A stretch of DNA of 10,100 nt from an uncultured Geobacteraceae bacterium (GTDB lineage Bacteria; Desulfobacterota; Desulfuromonadia; Desulfuromonadales; Geopsychrobacteraceae): NCBI GenBank assembly GCA_937958075.1, contig CALFFB010000003.1, positions 1 to 10,100 of the forward strand, read 5' to 3'. The notes below the pieces were generated by a model. It was not told the DNA's origin, searched no databases, and saw only the letters and a list, made by a program, of their open reading frames with translations. The position numbers and the translations under genes are program-made. Each line of letters opens with the position of its first letter. The stretch's first letter is position 1. This document shows, piece by piece, positions 1 through 8,476 of the stretch.

Positions 1-94
1 CCCTTTTCAAACGCCCCATCTTTGACTAGAATTTTTCGCTTAACTTTCGATACATCGTAACGTTTCGTATATCTTGCTGAAAGGTTGCCCGCTT

Positions 95-2740
<2,646 letters not shown>

Positions 2741-2773
2741 TCCGTTACTGTGGTTTTTTCAGAGCGGCAGCCC

Positions 2774-2801
2774 TTAACGACGTAAAAAACTCTGCTATAC
2801 T
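2774..2801 (+). promoter_or_regulatory. Candidate sigma-70 promoter with extended -10 for the REC-kinase gene
   Basis: An extended -10, TG-C-TATACT, lies at 2793-2801 (TATACT 2796-2801). TTAACG at 2774-2779 is a 4-of-6 match to the -35 consensus with a 16-bp spacer. The predicted start near 2808 falls inside the left arm of the inverted repeat at 2806-2844, so that hairpin would form at the very 5' end of the transcript. The -10 is good and the -35 only fair. The start site is inferred. Confidence 0.5.
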
Positions 2802-2805
2802 TGCG

Positions 2806-2851
2806 GCCTGTTGACATGCGGCTTTTCGTCTGTTGTCAACAGGCTGTTTTT
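2806..2851 (+). terminator. Inverted repeat plus T-rich tail between alaS and the kinase gene
   Basis: The arms 2806-2816 (GCCTGTTGACA) and 2834-2844 (TGTCAACAGGC) are perfectly complementary over 11 bp. They enclose a 17-nt loop and are followed by TGTTTTT at 2845-2851. This looks like the intrinsic terminator of alaS, ending 25 bases before the kinase start codon. Because the candidate kinase promoter starts in the left arm, the repeat could instead be an operator or a 5' mRNA stem. The long loop makes it a less than ideal terminator. Confidence 0.5.
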
Positions 2852-2875
2852 CCATGTTGAAGAGAGTGACGCCTC

Positions 2876-3976
2876 ATGCCAGCTACCGCCGCCCCTTCCC
2901 GGCAGACAATCCTGGTCGTTGATGATGAACCCCTGATTCGCGAACTCTGTGCCGACGTCCTCGACACCTTTACGGTGATCGAGGCAACCGAAGGCACGGA
3001 AGCGCTGCAGATCCTCGGCAAAGAGGATATTCATCTGGTACTGACCGACGTCAAAATGCCGGGCTTAAGCGGCATCGAACTCCTTGAGCAGATCAAGCAG
3101 GAACGTCCCGACCGCCCGGTGATCCTGATGACCGGCTATTCCGACAAGGGGTTGATTCTCGAAGCTCTCAAGGCCGGCGCCGATGACTTTATCAGCAAAC
3201 CCATCGATATTCTGCAGCTGAGTACCACTGTCGACAAGGTCATGGAACGCCAGGCCCTGCGTGACGAGCTGGCCAACCTGCGTCATTTAGACGAACTGAA
3301 AAATGAATTCCTCGGCCTGGTCTCGCATAAACTGAAAACCCCGACCACGGCCATCTCCCTGTTTATCCAGAACCTGGCGGAAGGCATTGAAAAGCCTGAC
3401 GATGCCAACTTTCAGCAGATTGTCGGCATGGTGCAGGGGGAAATCATCTACCTGGAAAAGCTGATTCAGGACCTGCTCTACTTCAGTGAAGTGACACTGC
3501 AGCAGCAGGAGTTGCCGCCGGAAGCAACAGGCCTTGATGACATAGCGCAGCAGGTTCTGCAGGAGCTCTCCCCCCTGGCCGCGAGCCGGTCCCTGCAGAT
3601 CATTGACCGGATCGACCCGGTCCCGCCCCTGTCATTACAGCCCCAGCGTGTCTACTTCGCGGTGCGCGCCCTGCTCGACAACGCCATTAAATTCACCCCG
3701 GTACAAGGTAAAATCCATGTCGACTGCATCCTGCAGAATAACCACATCAGGCTGATGATCAGGGATACCGGCGTCGGCATTCCGGCCCATGAGCTGTCAA
3801 AAATATTCAACAAGTTCTACCAGATCGACCCGGAAAGCACCGGTCACGTCCGCGGCTTCGGCCTTGGCCTCTACTACGCCCGGGACTTTGTCCGGGCCAT
3901 GGGGGGACAGCTGCTCATTGACAGCAAACCCGGAGGTGGAACAACCGCCGTTATCGAATTTCCGACACCGACCTGA
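2876..3976 (+). CDS. Soluble hybrid: N-terminal response-regulator receiver fused to histidine kinase
   Basis: A 366-residue cytoplasmic signalling protein with no signal peptide or membrane segment. Residues 11-125 form a receiver domain with acidic pocket D16/D17, phosphoacceptor D58 in LVLTDVKMPG, T86 and K108 (SKP). A helical linker joins it to a HisKA domain with H151 in the H-box SHKLKTP. The HATPase_c domain has the N-box around N269 (LLDNAIKF), G1 DTGVGIP (297-303), F-box FNKFYQ (311-316) and G2 GFGLGL (327-332). The domain order (receiver first) suggests its kinase activity is controlled by phosphorylation from another kinase rather than by its own sensor. The residue after the catalytic His is Lys, where most HisKA proteins have Glu or Asp. 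The start ATG at 2876 sits 9 nt after a weak GAGAG (2862-2866). No dedicated partner regulator lies in the window, so the signal and target are unknown. Confidence 0.93.
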   Translation: MPATAAPSRQTILVVDDEPLIRELCADVLDTFTVIEATEGTEALQILGKEDIHLVLTDVKMPGLSGIELLEQIKQERPDRPVILMTGYSDKGLILEALKAGADDFISKPIDILQLSTTVDKVMERQALRDELANLRHLDELKNEFLGLVSHKLKTPTTAISLFIQNLAEGIEKPDDANFQQIVGMVQGEIIYLEKLIQDLLYFSEVTLQQQELPPEATGLDDIAQQVLQELSPLAASRSLQIIDRIDPVPPLSLQPQRVYFAVRALLDNAIKFTPVQGKIHVDCILQNNHIRLMIRDTGVGIPAHELSKIFNKFYQIDPESTGHVRGFGLGLYYARDFVRAMGGQLLIDSKPGGGTTAVIEFPTPT

Positions 3977-4024
3977 AACCGGCCCCGGCCACCTTCCGTC
4001 CGGTTACTGAAACGTTAAAGGCCT

Positions 4025-4053
4025 TTTTTAAATACTCTTTTCTGTGCTATGCT
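4025..4053 (+). promoter_or_regulatory. Candidate promoter upstream of RNA element A and hslVU
   Basis: An extended -10 TG-C-TATGCT (4045-4053; hexamer 4048-4053) closely resembles the TG-C-TATACT ahead of the kinase gene. The matching -35 position (TTTTTA, 4025-4030, 17-bp spacer) is poor at 3 of 6. The predicted start near 4060 would put element A inside the hslV leader transcript. Support rests on the -10 alone. I saw no convincing heat-shock sigma-32 promoter. Confidence 0.35.
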
Positions 4054-4108
4054 TTCTATTTTTGCTTCGCGGCATAAATTAAATGTAACTATTCAGCTCA
4101 ATTTGCGG

Positions 4109-4218
4109 GCACAGGATCAGAGTTTCCATGCAAGGGGCGTCTGGCGCCATGGATGGCGACGGTCGAACGGCCAGGACGGCGGAAAGTGTCCCCTGGAATG
4201 GGAACCCTGATCTTGTGC
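4109..4218 (+). ncRNA. Structured RNA element A (three-way junction with two GGA-loop hairpins), hslVU leader
   Basis: It folds as nested helices. P1 is 4109-4120 with 4207-4218 (12 bp, one G-U). The next helix is 4122-4128 with 4199-4205 (7 bp, one G-U). A 4x4 internal loop follows, then 4133-4137 (AGGGG) with 4190-4194 (CCCCT). Inside are two hairpins: 4141-4148 with 4155-4162 around loop ATGGAT (one G-A mismatch), and 4168-4172 with 4178-4182 around loop AGGAC (one G-G mismatch). The same layout occurs at 6202-6308 with different stem sequences but retained pairing, which is why I call it RNA. It ends 100 nt before the hslV start, so it may be a cis-acting leader element or an independent small RNA. 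The family is not assigned. The paired GGA loops recall the TwoAYGGAY motif and CsrA/RsmA binding hairpins. Confidence 0.65.
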
Positions 4219-4260
4219 TGAACAGATACAATTTTAAATATCCCAACCATCTATGCGAGC

Positions 4261-4302
4261 CCTGTCGGATTCAGCTCATGGTGAATCCGACAGGTTCGTT
4301 TT
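4261..4302 (+). terminator. Terminator-like hairpin immediately before hslV (attenuator or mRNA-stabilising stem)
   Basis: A perfect 13-bp stem, 4261-4273 (CCTGTCGGATTCA) with 4282-4294, and an 8-nt loop are followed by TTCGTTTT (4295-4302). It ends 16 bases before the hslV ATG, with the AGGAG ribosome binding site in between. There is no room for a promoter after it, so hslV transcription must pass through it. It is therefore either a leaky or regulated terminator, or a 5' leader stem. From memory, a 5'-leader stem-loop that stabilises hslVU mRNA is known in E. coli. The interrupted T-run makes strong termination uncertain. Confidence 0.6.
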
Positions 4303-4318
4303 ACGTCAGGAGCTTGTC

Positions 4319-4849
4319 ATGTTTAAAGGAACCACCATCTGCTGCGTCCGTCATGCGGGCAAGGTCGCTCTCGGCGGTGATGGTCAGGTCAGCCTCGGCA
4401 ATACGGTCATGAAACACGGAGCCTGTAAAATCCGGCGGCTCTACCAGGACCAGGTCCTCGCCGGTTTTGCCGGCAGCACGGCGGACGCCTTTACCCTCTT
4501 TGAAAAGTTCGACGCCAAGCTGCAGGAATTTCGCGGCAACCTGCCCCGCGCCGCCGTTGCCCTGGCCAAGGACTGGCGGACAGATCGGGTTCTGCGCCGC
4601 CTTGAGGCCCTGCTCATCGTCGCTGACCAGGATGTCACCCTGGTTATTTCCGGCGCCGGCGATGTCATCGAACCGGATGACAACGTCGCCGCCATCGGTT
4701 CCGGTGGCAGCTTCGCCCTGGCCGCCGGGCGGGCGCTGGTGCGCCACTCCGACCTCGATGCCGAGCAGATCGTCGATAAGGCCTTGAGAATTGCGGCAGA
4801 CATCTGCATTTACACCAACGACCACATCTCCATAGAGGTACTTTCTTGA
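4319..4849 (+). CDS. hslV: HslV, peptidase subunit of the HslVU (ClpQY) ATP-dependent protease
   Basis: Proteasome-beta-like N-terminal threonine peptidase that forms a double hexamer and degrades proteins unfolded and fed in by HslU in the cytoplasm. It has 176 residues, the same as the E. coli protein. The MFKG leader is presumably removed to expose the catalytic Thr of TTICCVRHAG. Counting from that Thr, D17 (in GGDGQ) and K33 are present, and GSGG of the active-site Ser region is seen later in the protein. LYQDQVLAGFAGSTADAFTLFE and ALAKDWRTDR.LRRLEALL are family blocks. The start at 4319 is preferred over the upstream in-frame ATG at 4253: AGGAG at 4308-4312 lies 6 nt upstream, and the earlier start would put 22 residues before MFKG and run through the leader hairpin. 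Its stop overlaps the hslU start. Confidence 0.97.
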   Translation: MFKGTTICCVRHAGKVALGGDGQVSLGNTVMKHGACKIRRLYQDQVLAGFAGSTADAFTLFEKFDAKLQEFRGNLPRAAVALAKDWRTDRVLRRLEALLIVADQDVTLVISGAGDVIEPDDNVAAIGSGGSFALAAGRALVRHSDLDAEQIVDKALRIAADICIYTNDHISIEVLS

Positions 4850-6174
4850 ACAACTTTACCCCCCGTGAAATCGTCTCGGAGCTGGATCGCTATATCATCG
4901 GCCAGAAGGACGCCAAGCGCGCCGTCGCCGTCGCTCTGCGCAACCGCTGGCGGCGGCAGCAGGTACCGGCGGAGCTGCGCGACGAAATTGCGCCGAAAAA
5001 TATCATCATGATCGGCCCCACCGGCGTCGGTAAAACGGAAATCGCCCGGCGCCTGGCCAAGCTGGCTCAGGCCCCTTTTATCAAGGTTGAAGCCAGTAAA
5101 TTTACCGAGGTCGGCTATGTCGGCCGCGATGTGGAAAGCATGGTGCGCGATCTGCTGGAGCTGGCCATCACCATGGTCAAGGAAGAAGAATCCGCCAAAA
5201 TGACCATCAAGGCGGAGGCCAACGCCGAGGAACGACTCCTTGACCTGCTGCTGCCGGGGGAGGCCGATCGCTCGCCGGACAAGCAGGAACAGCGCCAGGG
5301 CACCCGTGACCGGTTACGCAAGCTGCTACGCCTGGGCGAACTCGATGACCGTTTTGTCGAGTTGGAGATCGAGGTCAGCAACATGCCGGCCATGGGCATT
5401 TTCTCCCCCCAGGGCAACGAAGAACTGGGCATGAACATCAAGGAGATGTTCGGCAACCTGTTCCCCAAAAGCGCCAAACGCAAACGGGTCAAGGTCAGCG
5501 AAGCACGGGAACTCCTCATCGCCAGCGAAGCGGAAAAGCTTATCGACATGGAGAATGTCACCACCCTGGCACGGCAGCGGGCGGAACAAAGCGGCATTAT
5601 CTTCATTGACGAGATCGACAAGATCGCCAGCCGTGAAGGGGTTCACGGCCCGGAGGTCTCGCGTGAGGGAGTGCAGCGGGACATCCTCCCCATCGTCGAG
5701 GGGAGCACGGTCAACACCAAGCATGGCGCGGTGAAAACCGACCACATCCTGTTTATTGCCGCCGGCGCTTTCCATATCGCCAAACCGTCGGATCTGATCC
5801 CCGAACTGCAGGGACGCTTCCCCATTCGGGTAGAACTGGACAGCCTCTGCGAAGAAGATTTCTACCGGATTCTGACGGAGCCGAAAAATGCGCTGATCCG
5901 CCAGTACAGCGCCCTGATGAAGACCGAGGGGATCGACCTGCAGTTTGCGCCGGAAGCCATCCGCGAAATCGCCCGCATCGCCAAAACCGTCAACGACCGC
6001 ACGGAGAATATCGGCGCGCGCCGGCTGCACACGATCATGGAAAAGCTGCTGGAGGATCTGTCTTTCAGCGCCCCCGAACGCAGTGGCGAAAAGGTGCAGA
6101 TCGACGCACCCCAGGTTCTTGAACATCTGGCAAAGATCAGTCAGGACGAGGATCTGTCGCGGTATATTTTGTAG
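4846..6174 (+). CDS. hslU: HslU, AAA+ unfoldase subunit of the HslVU protease
   Basis: Hexameric AAA+ ATPase that recognises, unfolds and threads substrates into HslV. It has 442 residues, full length. Visible motifs are Walker A GPTGVGKT (57-64), pore loop GYVGRD (90-95), the intermediate domain at about 110-230, Walker B IIFIDEID (251-258), the GRFPIRVEL region with the arginine-finger candidate R324, and sensor II GARR (390-393). The C-terminus DLSRYIL is the tail that inserts into HslV to open it. Translation starts at a TTG that shares TTGA with the hslV stop codon, with GAGG (4835-4838) upstream inside hslV. This arrangement suggests translational coupling and balanced subunit synthesis. 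No clear terminator follows the stop codon. Confidence 0.98.
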   Translation: MNNFTPREIVSELDRYIIGQKDAKRAVAVALRNRWRRQQVPAELRDEIAPKNIIMIGPTGVGKTEIARRLAKLAQAPFIKVEASKFTEVGYVGRDVESMVRDLLELAITMVKEEESAKMTIKAEANAEERLLDLLLPGEADRSPDKQEQRQGTRDRLRKLLRLGELDDRFVELEIEVSNMPAMGIFSPQGNEELGMNIKEMFGNLFPKSAKRKRVKVSEARELLIASEAEKLIDMENVTTLARQRAEQSGIIFIDEIDKIASREGVHGPEVSREGVQRDILPIVEGSTVNTKHGAVKTDHILFIAAGAFHIAKPSDLIPELQGRFPIRVELDSLCEEDFYRILTEPKNALIRQYSALMKTEGIDLQFAPEAIREIARIAKTVNDRTENIGARRLHTIMEKLLEDLSFSAPERSGEKVQIDAPQVLEHLAKISQDEDLSRYIL

Positions 6175-6201
6175 CGAGCAGGTTCATTTAATCCACCCGA
6201 T

Positions 6202-6308
6202 ATGGGGTCATGGCTCCCATGACAAGGGTGTCTGTCGCCATGGAGGGCGACAGTCAAGCGACCATGGACGGTGGCGAGCGTCCCTTGGATTGGGAGGAAT
6301 GACCTCAT
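6202..6308 (+). ncRNA. Structured RNA element B (homologue of element A), upstream of argB
   Basis: It has the same plan as element A. P1 is 6202-6211 with 6299-6308 (10 bp, one G-U). The next helix is 6214-6219 (CTCCCA) with 6291-6296 (TGGGAG). A 4x4 internal loop follows, then 6224-6228 (AAGGG) with 6282-6286 (CCCTT). Hairpin 1 is a perfect 8 bp, 6232-6239 (CTGTCGCC) with 6246-6253, with loop ATGGAG. Hairpin 2 is 6258-6263 with 6270-6275, with loop ATGGAC and one G-G mismatch. Hairpin 1 has a T-A pair where element A has a G-A mismatch, and hairpin 2 has A-T where element A has G-C. It lies 28 nt after the hslU stop and ends 74 nt before argB. I see no clear promoter ahead of it, so it may be carried on hslVU readthrough. 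Function and family are unknown. Confidence 0.68.
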
Positions 6309-6333
6309 GTCAGGGTCGCATTGAGTAACCAAT

Positions 6334-6364
6334 TTATCATATCAACTGCACGACTTATCATATC
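6334..6364 (+). repeat. 10-bp direct repeat TTATCATATC, 21-bp period, ahead of argB
   Basis: TTATCATATC occurs at 6334-6343 and again at 6355-6364, start to start 21 bp, about two helical turns. That spacing suits side-by-side binding of a regulator. TTATCA of the first copy and TATCAT of the second (6356-6361) also make a possible -35/-10 pair with a 16-bp spacer. That promoter would start near 6368 and give a leader of only about 15 nt. It does not resemble the palindromic E. coli ArgR box. Regulator or promoter function is inferred from position only. Confidence 0.4.
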
Positions 6365-6382
6365 TGCAGCAAGGAAACCGAC

Positions 6383-7270
6383 ATGGAAGAGCTGATTGCC
6401 AAAGCCAATGTCCTGATGGAGGCCCTGCCCTGGATCAGGCGCTTTTACGGTACCACCATTGTCATCAAATACGGCGGTCATGCCATGGTCGATGAGCGCC
6501 TCAAGGTCAACTTCGCCCGCGATATCATCCTGATGAAGTACATCGGCCTCAATCCGGTGGTGATCCACGGTGGCGGCCCGCAGATCGGCAAGGTACTCGA
6601 AGCGATGAAAATCGAAAGTCACTTTGTCCAGGGCATGCGGGTCACCGACAGCGCCACCATGGATGTCGTGGAAATGGTCCTCGGTGGCAAGGTCAACAAG
6701 GAGATTGTCTCCAACATCAATCGGCATGGTGGCCGTGCCGTCGGCATCACCGGCAAGGATGGCGGCCTGATCCGCGCCCGCAAGCTGGAGATGACAGCGG
6801 TCAATCCCGACTCCCTGACACCGGAGATCATCGACATCGGCATGGTCGGTGAGGTGGAAAGCGTTGACCCGAGCATTATCGACGCCCTGGAAAAAAGCAA
6901 TTTCATCCCGGTCATCGCCCCCATCGGCGGCGGTCTTGATGGTGAAACCTACAACATCAACGCCGATCTGGTTGCCGGCAAGATCGCCGGTGCCCTCAAT
7001 GCCGAAAAACTGATCCTGCTCACCGACGTCGAAGGGGTCAAGGACAAGGACAACCGCCTGATCTCGACCATTGATGTGCAGCGGGTCCCCGACCTGATCA
7101 ACAATGGCACCATTACCGGCGGCATGATCCCCAAGGTCAACTGCTGCGTCGAAGCCATTGAGGACGGGGTTGCCAAGACTCATATTGTCGACGGACGCAT
7201 GGAACATGCCTGTCTGCTGGAAATCTTCACCGACAAAGGAATCGGCACCGCCGTCGCGAGGTACAAATGA
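6383..7270 (+). CDS. argB: Acetylglutamate kinase (arginine-sensitive type)
   Basis: Amino-acid-kinase-fold enzyme that phosphorylates N-acetyl-L-glutamate, the second step of ornithine/arginine synthesis. It has 295 residues. Motifs are IKYGGHAM (28-35, with the catalytic-type Lys at 29), the substrate loop HGGGPQI (62-68), GMRVTD (84-89), NINAD (191-195) and MIPKV with K251. About 25 residues precede the first strand and include LPWIRRFYG. The C-terminus reads HACLLEIFTDKGIGT (275-289). An N-terminal helix and this C-terminal signature are typical of hexameric kinases inhibited by arginine and are missing from the shorter E. coli enzyme, so end-product inhibition is likely. AAGGA (6370-6374) is 8 nt before the ATG. 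The stop codon overlaps the argD start. RNA element B and a direct repeat lie upstream. Confidence 0.97.
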   Translation: MEELIAKANVLMEALPWIRRFYGTTIVIKYGGHAMVDERLKVNFARDIILMKYIGLNPVVIHGGGPQIGKVLEAMKIESHFVQGMRVTDSATMDVVEMVLGGKVNKEIVSNINRHGGRAVGITGKDGGLIRARKLEMTAVNPDSLTPEIIDIGMVGEVESVDPSIIDALEKSNFIPVIAPIGGGLDGETYNINADLVAGKIAGALNAEKLILLTDVEGVKDKDNRLISTIDVQRVPDLINNGTITGGMIPKVNCCVEAIEDGVAKTHIVDGRMEHACLLEIFTDKGIGTAVARYK

Positions 7271-8469
7271 TGACCGACACCCAACAGTGGATTGATCAGG
7301 GACTGAAAACCGTGGCCGGCACCTACGGCCGTTATCCGCTGGTGGCCGCCCGCGGTGAAGGGTGCAGGCTCATCGACACCGACGGCAGAAGCTATCTCGA
7401 TTTTCTTGCCGGCGTCGCCGTCAACAACCTGGGACACTGTCATCCGGCCATCGTCGCCGCCATCCGCGAGCAGGCCGGGCGCCTGATCCACTGCTCCAAC
7501 TTCTATCACATCCCCCAGCAGATCGAGCTTTCGCGTCTGTTGTGCGACGCCTCTTTCGGCGACCGGGTGTTTTTCTGCAATTCAGGCGCCGAGGCCAACG
7601 AGGCAGCGATCAAGCTGGCGCGCAAGTACAGCACCGAAAAATACGGGCCCCAGCGCTTTGAAATCATCGCCGCGACCGCTTCCTTCCACGGTCGCACCCT
7701 GGCCACCGTCAGCGCCACCGGTCAGGCCAAAATCCAGGCCGGGTTCAGCCCCCTGCTGCCGGGGTTTACTCATGTGCCCTTCGGTGACATCGACGCCCTG
7801 AAGCAGCGGATGAACAGCGCCACCTGCGCCGTCATCCTTGAACCGATCCAGGGCGAAGGAGGCATTCACGTGCCGCCTGCCGGCTATCTGGCCGCGGTGC
7901 GCGCCCTGTGCAGCGAACGTGATGTCGTTCTTATTTTTGACGAAATCCAGACGGGCATGGGGCGAACCGGCACCCTTTTCGCCTATGAACAGGAAGGGAT
8001 GGAGCCCGACGTCATGACCCTGGCCAAGGCCCTGGCCGGCGGCGTACCCATCGGCGCCATGGTGGCCCGCGCCCCCTTCTCCGATGTCCTTGGCCCCGGC
8101 ACTCACGGTTCCACCTTCGGCGGCAACCCCCTGGCGGCTGCAGCCGGCGTTGCCGCCTTCAAGGAGCTGAACAGTTCACAACTGCTGGACCACTGCAACA
8201 CCATGGGCGACGACCTGCGCACGCAGCTGCAGTCCCTCATGTCGCGCCATCACATCATCCGCCAGGTACGCGGTCGTGGCCTGATGATCGGCCTGGAGCT
8301 TGCGGTTGAAGGCGGGCCGCTGGTGACCAAGGCTCTGGAGCAGGGGCTGCTCATCAACTGCACGGCCGGCAACGTCCTGCGTTTCGTACCCCCGCTCATC
8401 GTCAGCCGCGATGAAATTGATGACATGATTGCCATTCTCGATGATATTTTCCGCAGCACACAGGAGTAG
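7267..8469 (+). CDS. argD: Acetylornithine aminotransferase
   Basis: PLP-dependent class III aminotransferase that converts N-acetylglutamate semialdehyde to N-acetylornithine using glutamate. It has 400 residues, typical of the family. Motifs are LDFLAGVAVNNLGHCHP near the N-terminus, the phosphate-binding NSGAEANEAAIKLARK (105-120), SFHGRT (139-144), LEPIQGEGG (191-199), FDEIQTGMGRTG (224-235, with D225 and Q228 against the cofactor ring), the Schiff-base lysine K254 in LAKALAGG, and GSTFGGNPLA (281-290). It starts at ATG 7267, which shares ATGA with the argB stop. The next codon is also ATG (7270) and sits 8 nt after GAGG (7258-7261) rather than 5, so the true start could be either. The 5-carbon substrate choice (acetylornithine over succinylornithine or GABA) rests on the argB/argF neighbours. 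Confidence 0.95.
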   Translation: MMTDTQQWIDQGLKTVAGTYGRYPLVAARGEGCRLIDTDGRSYLDFLAGVAVNNLGHCHPAIVAAIREQAGRLIHCSNFYHIPQQIELSRLLCDASFGDRVFFCNSGAEANEAAIKLARKYSTEKYGPQRFEIIAATASFHGRTLATVSATGQAKIQAGFSPLLPGFTHVPFGDIDALKQRMNSATCAVILEPIQGEGGIHVPPAGYLAAVRALCSERDVVLIFDEIQTGMGRTGTLFAYEQEGMEPDVMTLAKALAGGVPIGAMVARAPFSDVLGPGTHGSTFGGNPLAAAAGVAAFKELNSSQLLDHCNTMGDDLRTQLQSLMSRHHIIRQVRGRGLMIGLELAVEGGPLVTKALEQGLLINCTAGNVLRFVPPLIVSRDEIDDMIAILDDIFRSTQE

Positions 8470-8476
8470 CGCCACC

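Larger units (their letters stand above)
3977..4318 (+). other. 342-base intergenic region: hslVU leader
   Basis: No convincing gene lies here. In order it holds: a weak 6-bp inverted repeat (AACCGG 3977-3982 / CCGGTT 4000-4005) and GGCC followed by six Ts (4024-4029), possibly a poor terminator for the kinase gene; an extended -10 promoter candidate (4045-4053); structured RNA element A (4109-4218); an AT-rich stretch (4226-4241); a perfect 13-bp hairpin (4261-4294) with a T-rich tail; and the hslV ribosome binding site AGGAG (4308-4312). If the promoter is real, hslV has a leader of about 260 nt, long enough for regulation in the leader. Confidence 0.7.

Noticed and set aside
74..94. In-frame TTG start for alaS
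   Set aside because: The seven extra residues are not family-like, and the ATG at 95 has a ribosome binding site at good spacing.
1..94. alaS promoter from TTGACT at 22-27
   Set aside because: No -10 box at 16-18 bp spacing; the upstream region is cut by the window edge.
4109..4218. Cyclic-di-GMP (GEMM-I) riboswitch for element A or B
   Set aside because: The conserved GEMM-I core sequences and tetraloop/receptor arrangement are not present; the loops here are ATGGAN.
4213..4250. Heat-shock sigma-32 promoter for hslV
   Set aside because: CTGAAC and CCCAACCAT only loosely resemble the -35 and -10 boxes, and the spacing is too long.
4253..4318. Upstream in-frame ATG for hslV
   Set aside because: It would put 22 residues ahead of the MFKG propeptide and be encoded by the leader hairpin; AGGAG precedes only the ATG at 4319.
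4128..4412. 94-codon plus-strand frame across the hslV leader
   Set aside because: It runs through structured RNA element A and the 13-bp hairpin, then into hslV in another frame; no ribosome binding site or recognisable protein.
5326..6126. Minus-strand open frame of 266 codons opposite hslU
   Set aside because: Antisense shadow of a gene with every HslU motif; no plausible protein features.
4109..6308. MITE or REP-type DNA repeat as the explanation for elements A and B
   Set aside because: Terminal stems differ in sequence between copies while staying paired, and I see no target-site duplications.
6309..6382. ArgR box ahead of argB
   Set aside because: No palindromic TGAAT...ATTCA-type site is visible; only the direct repeat is seen.
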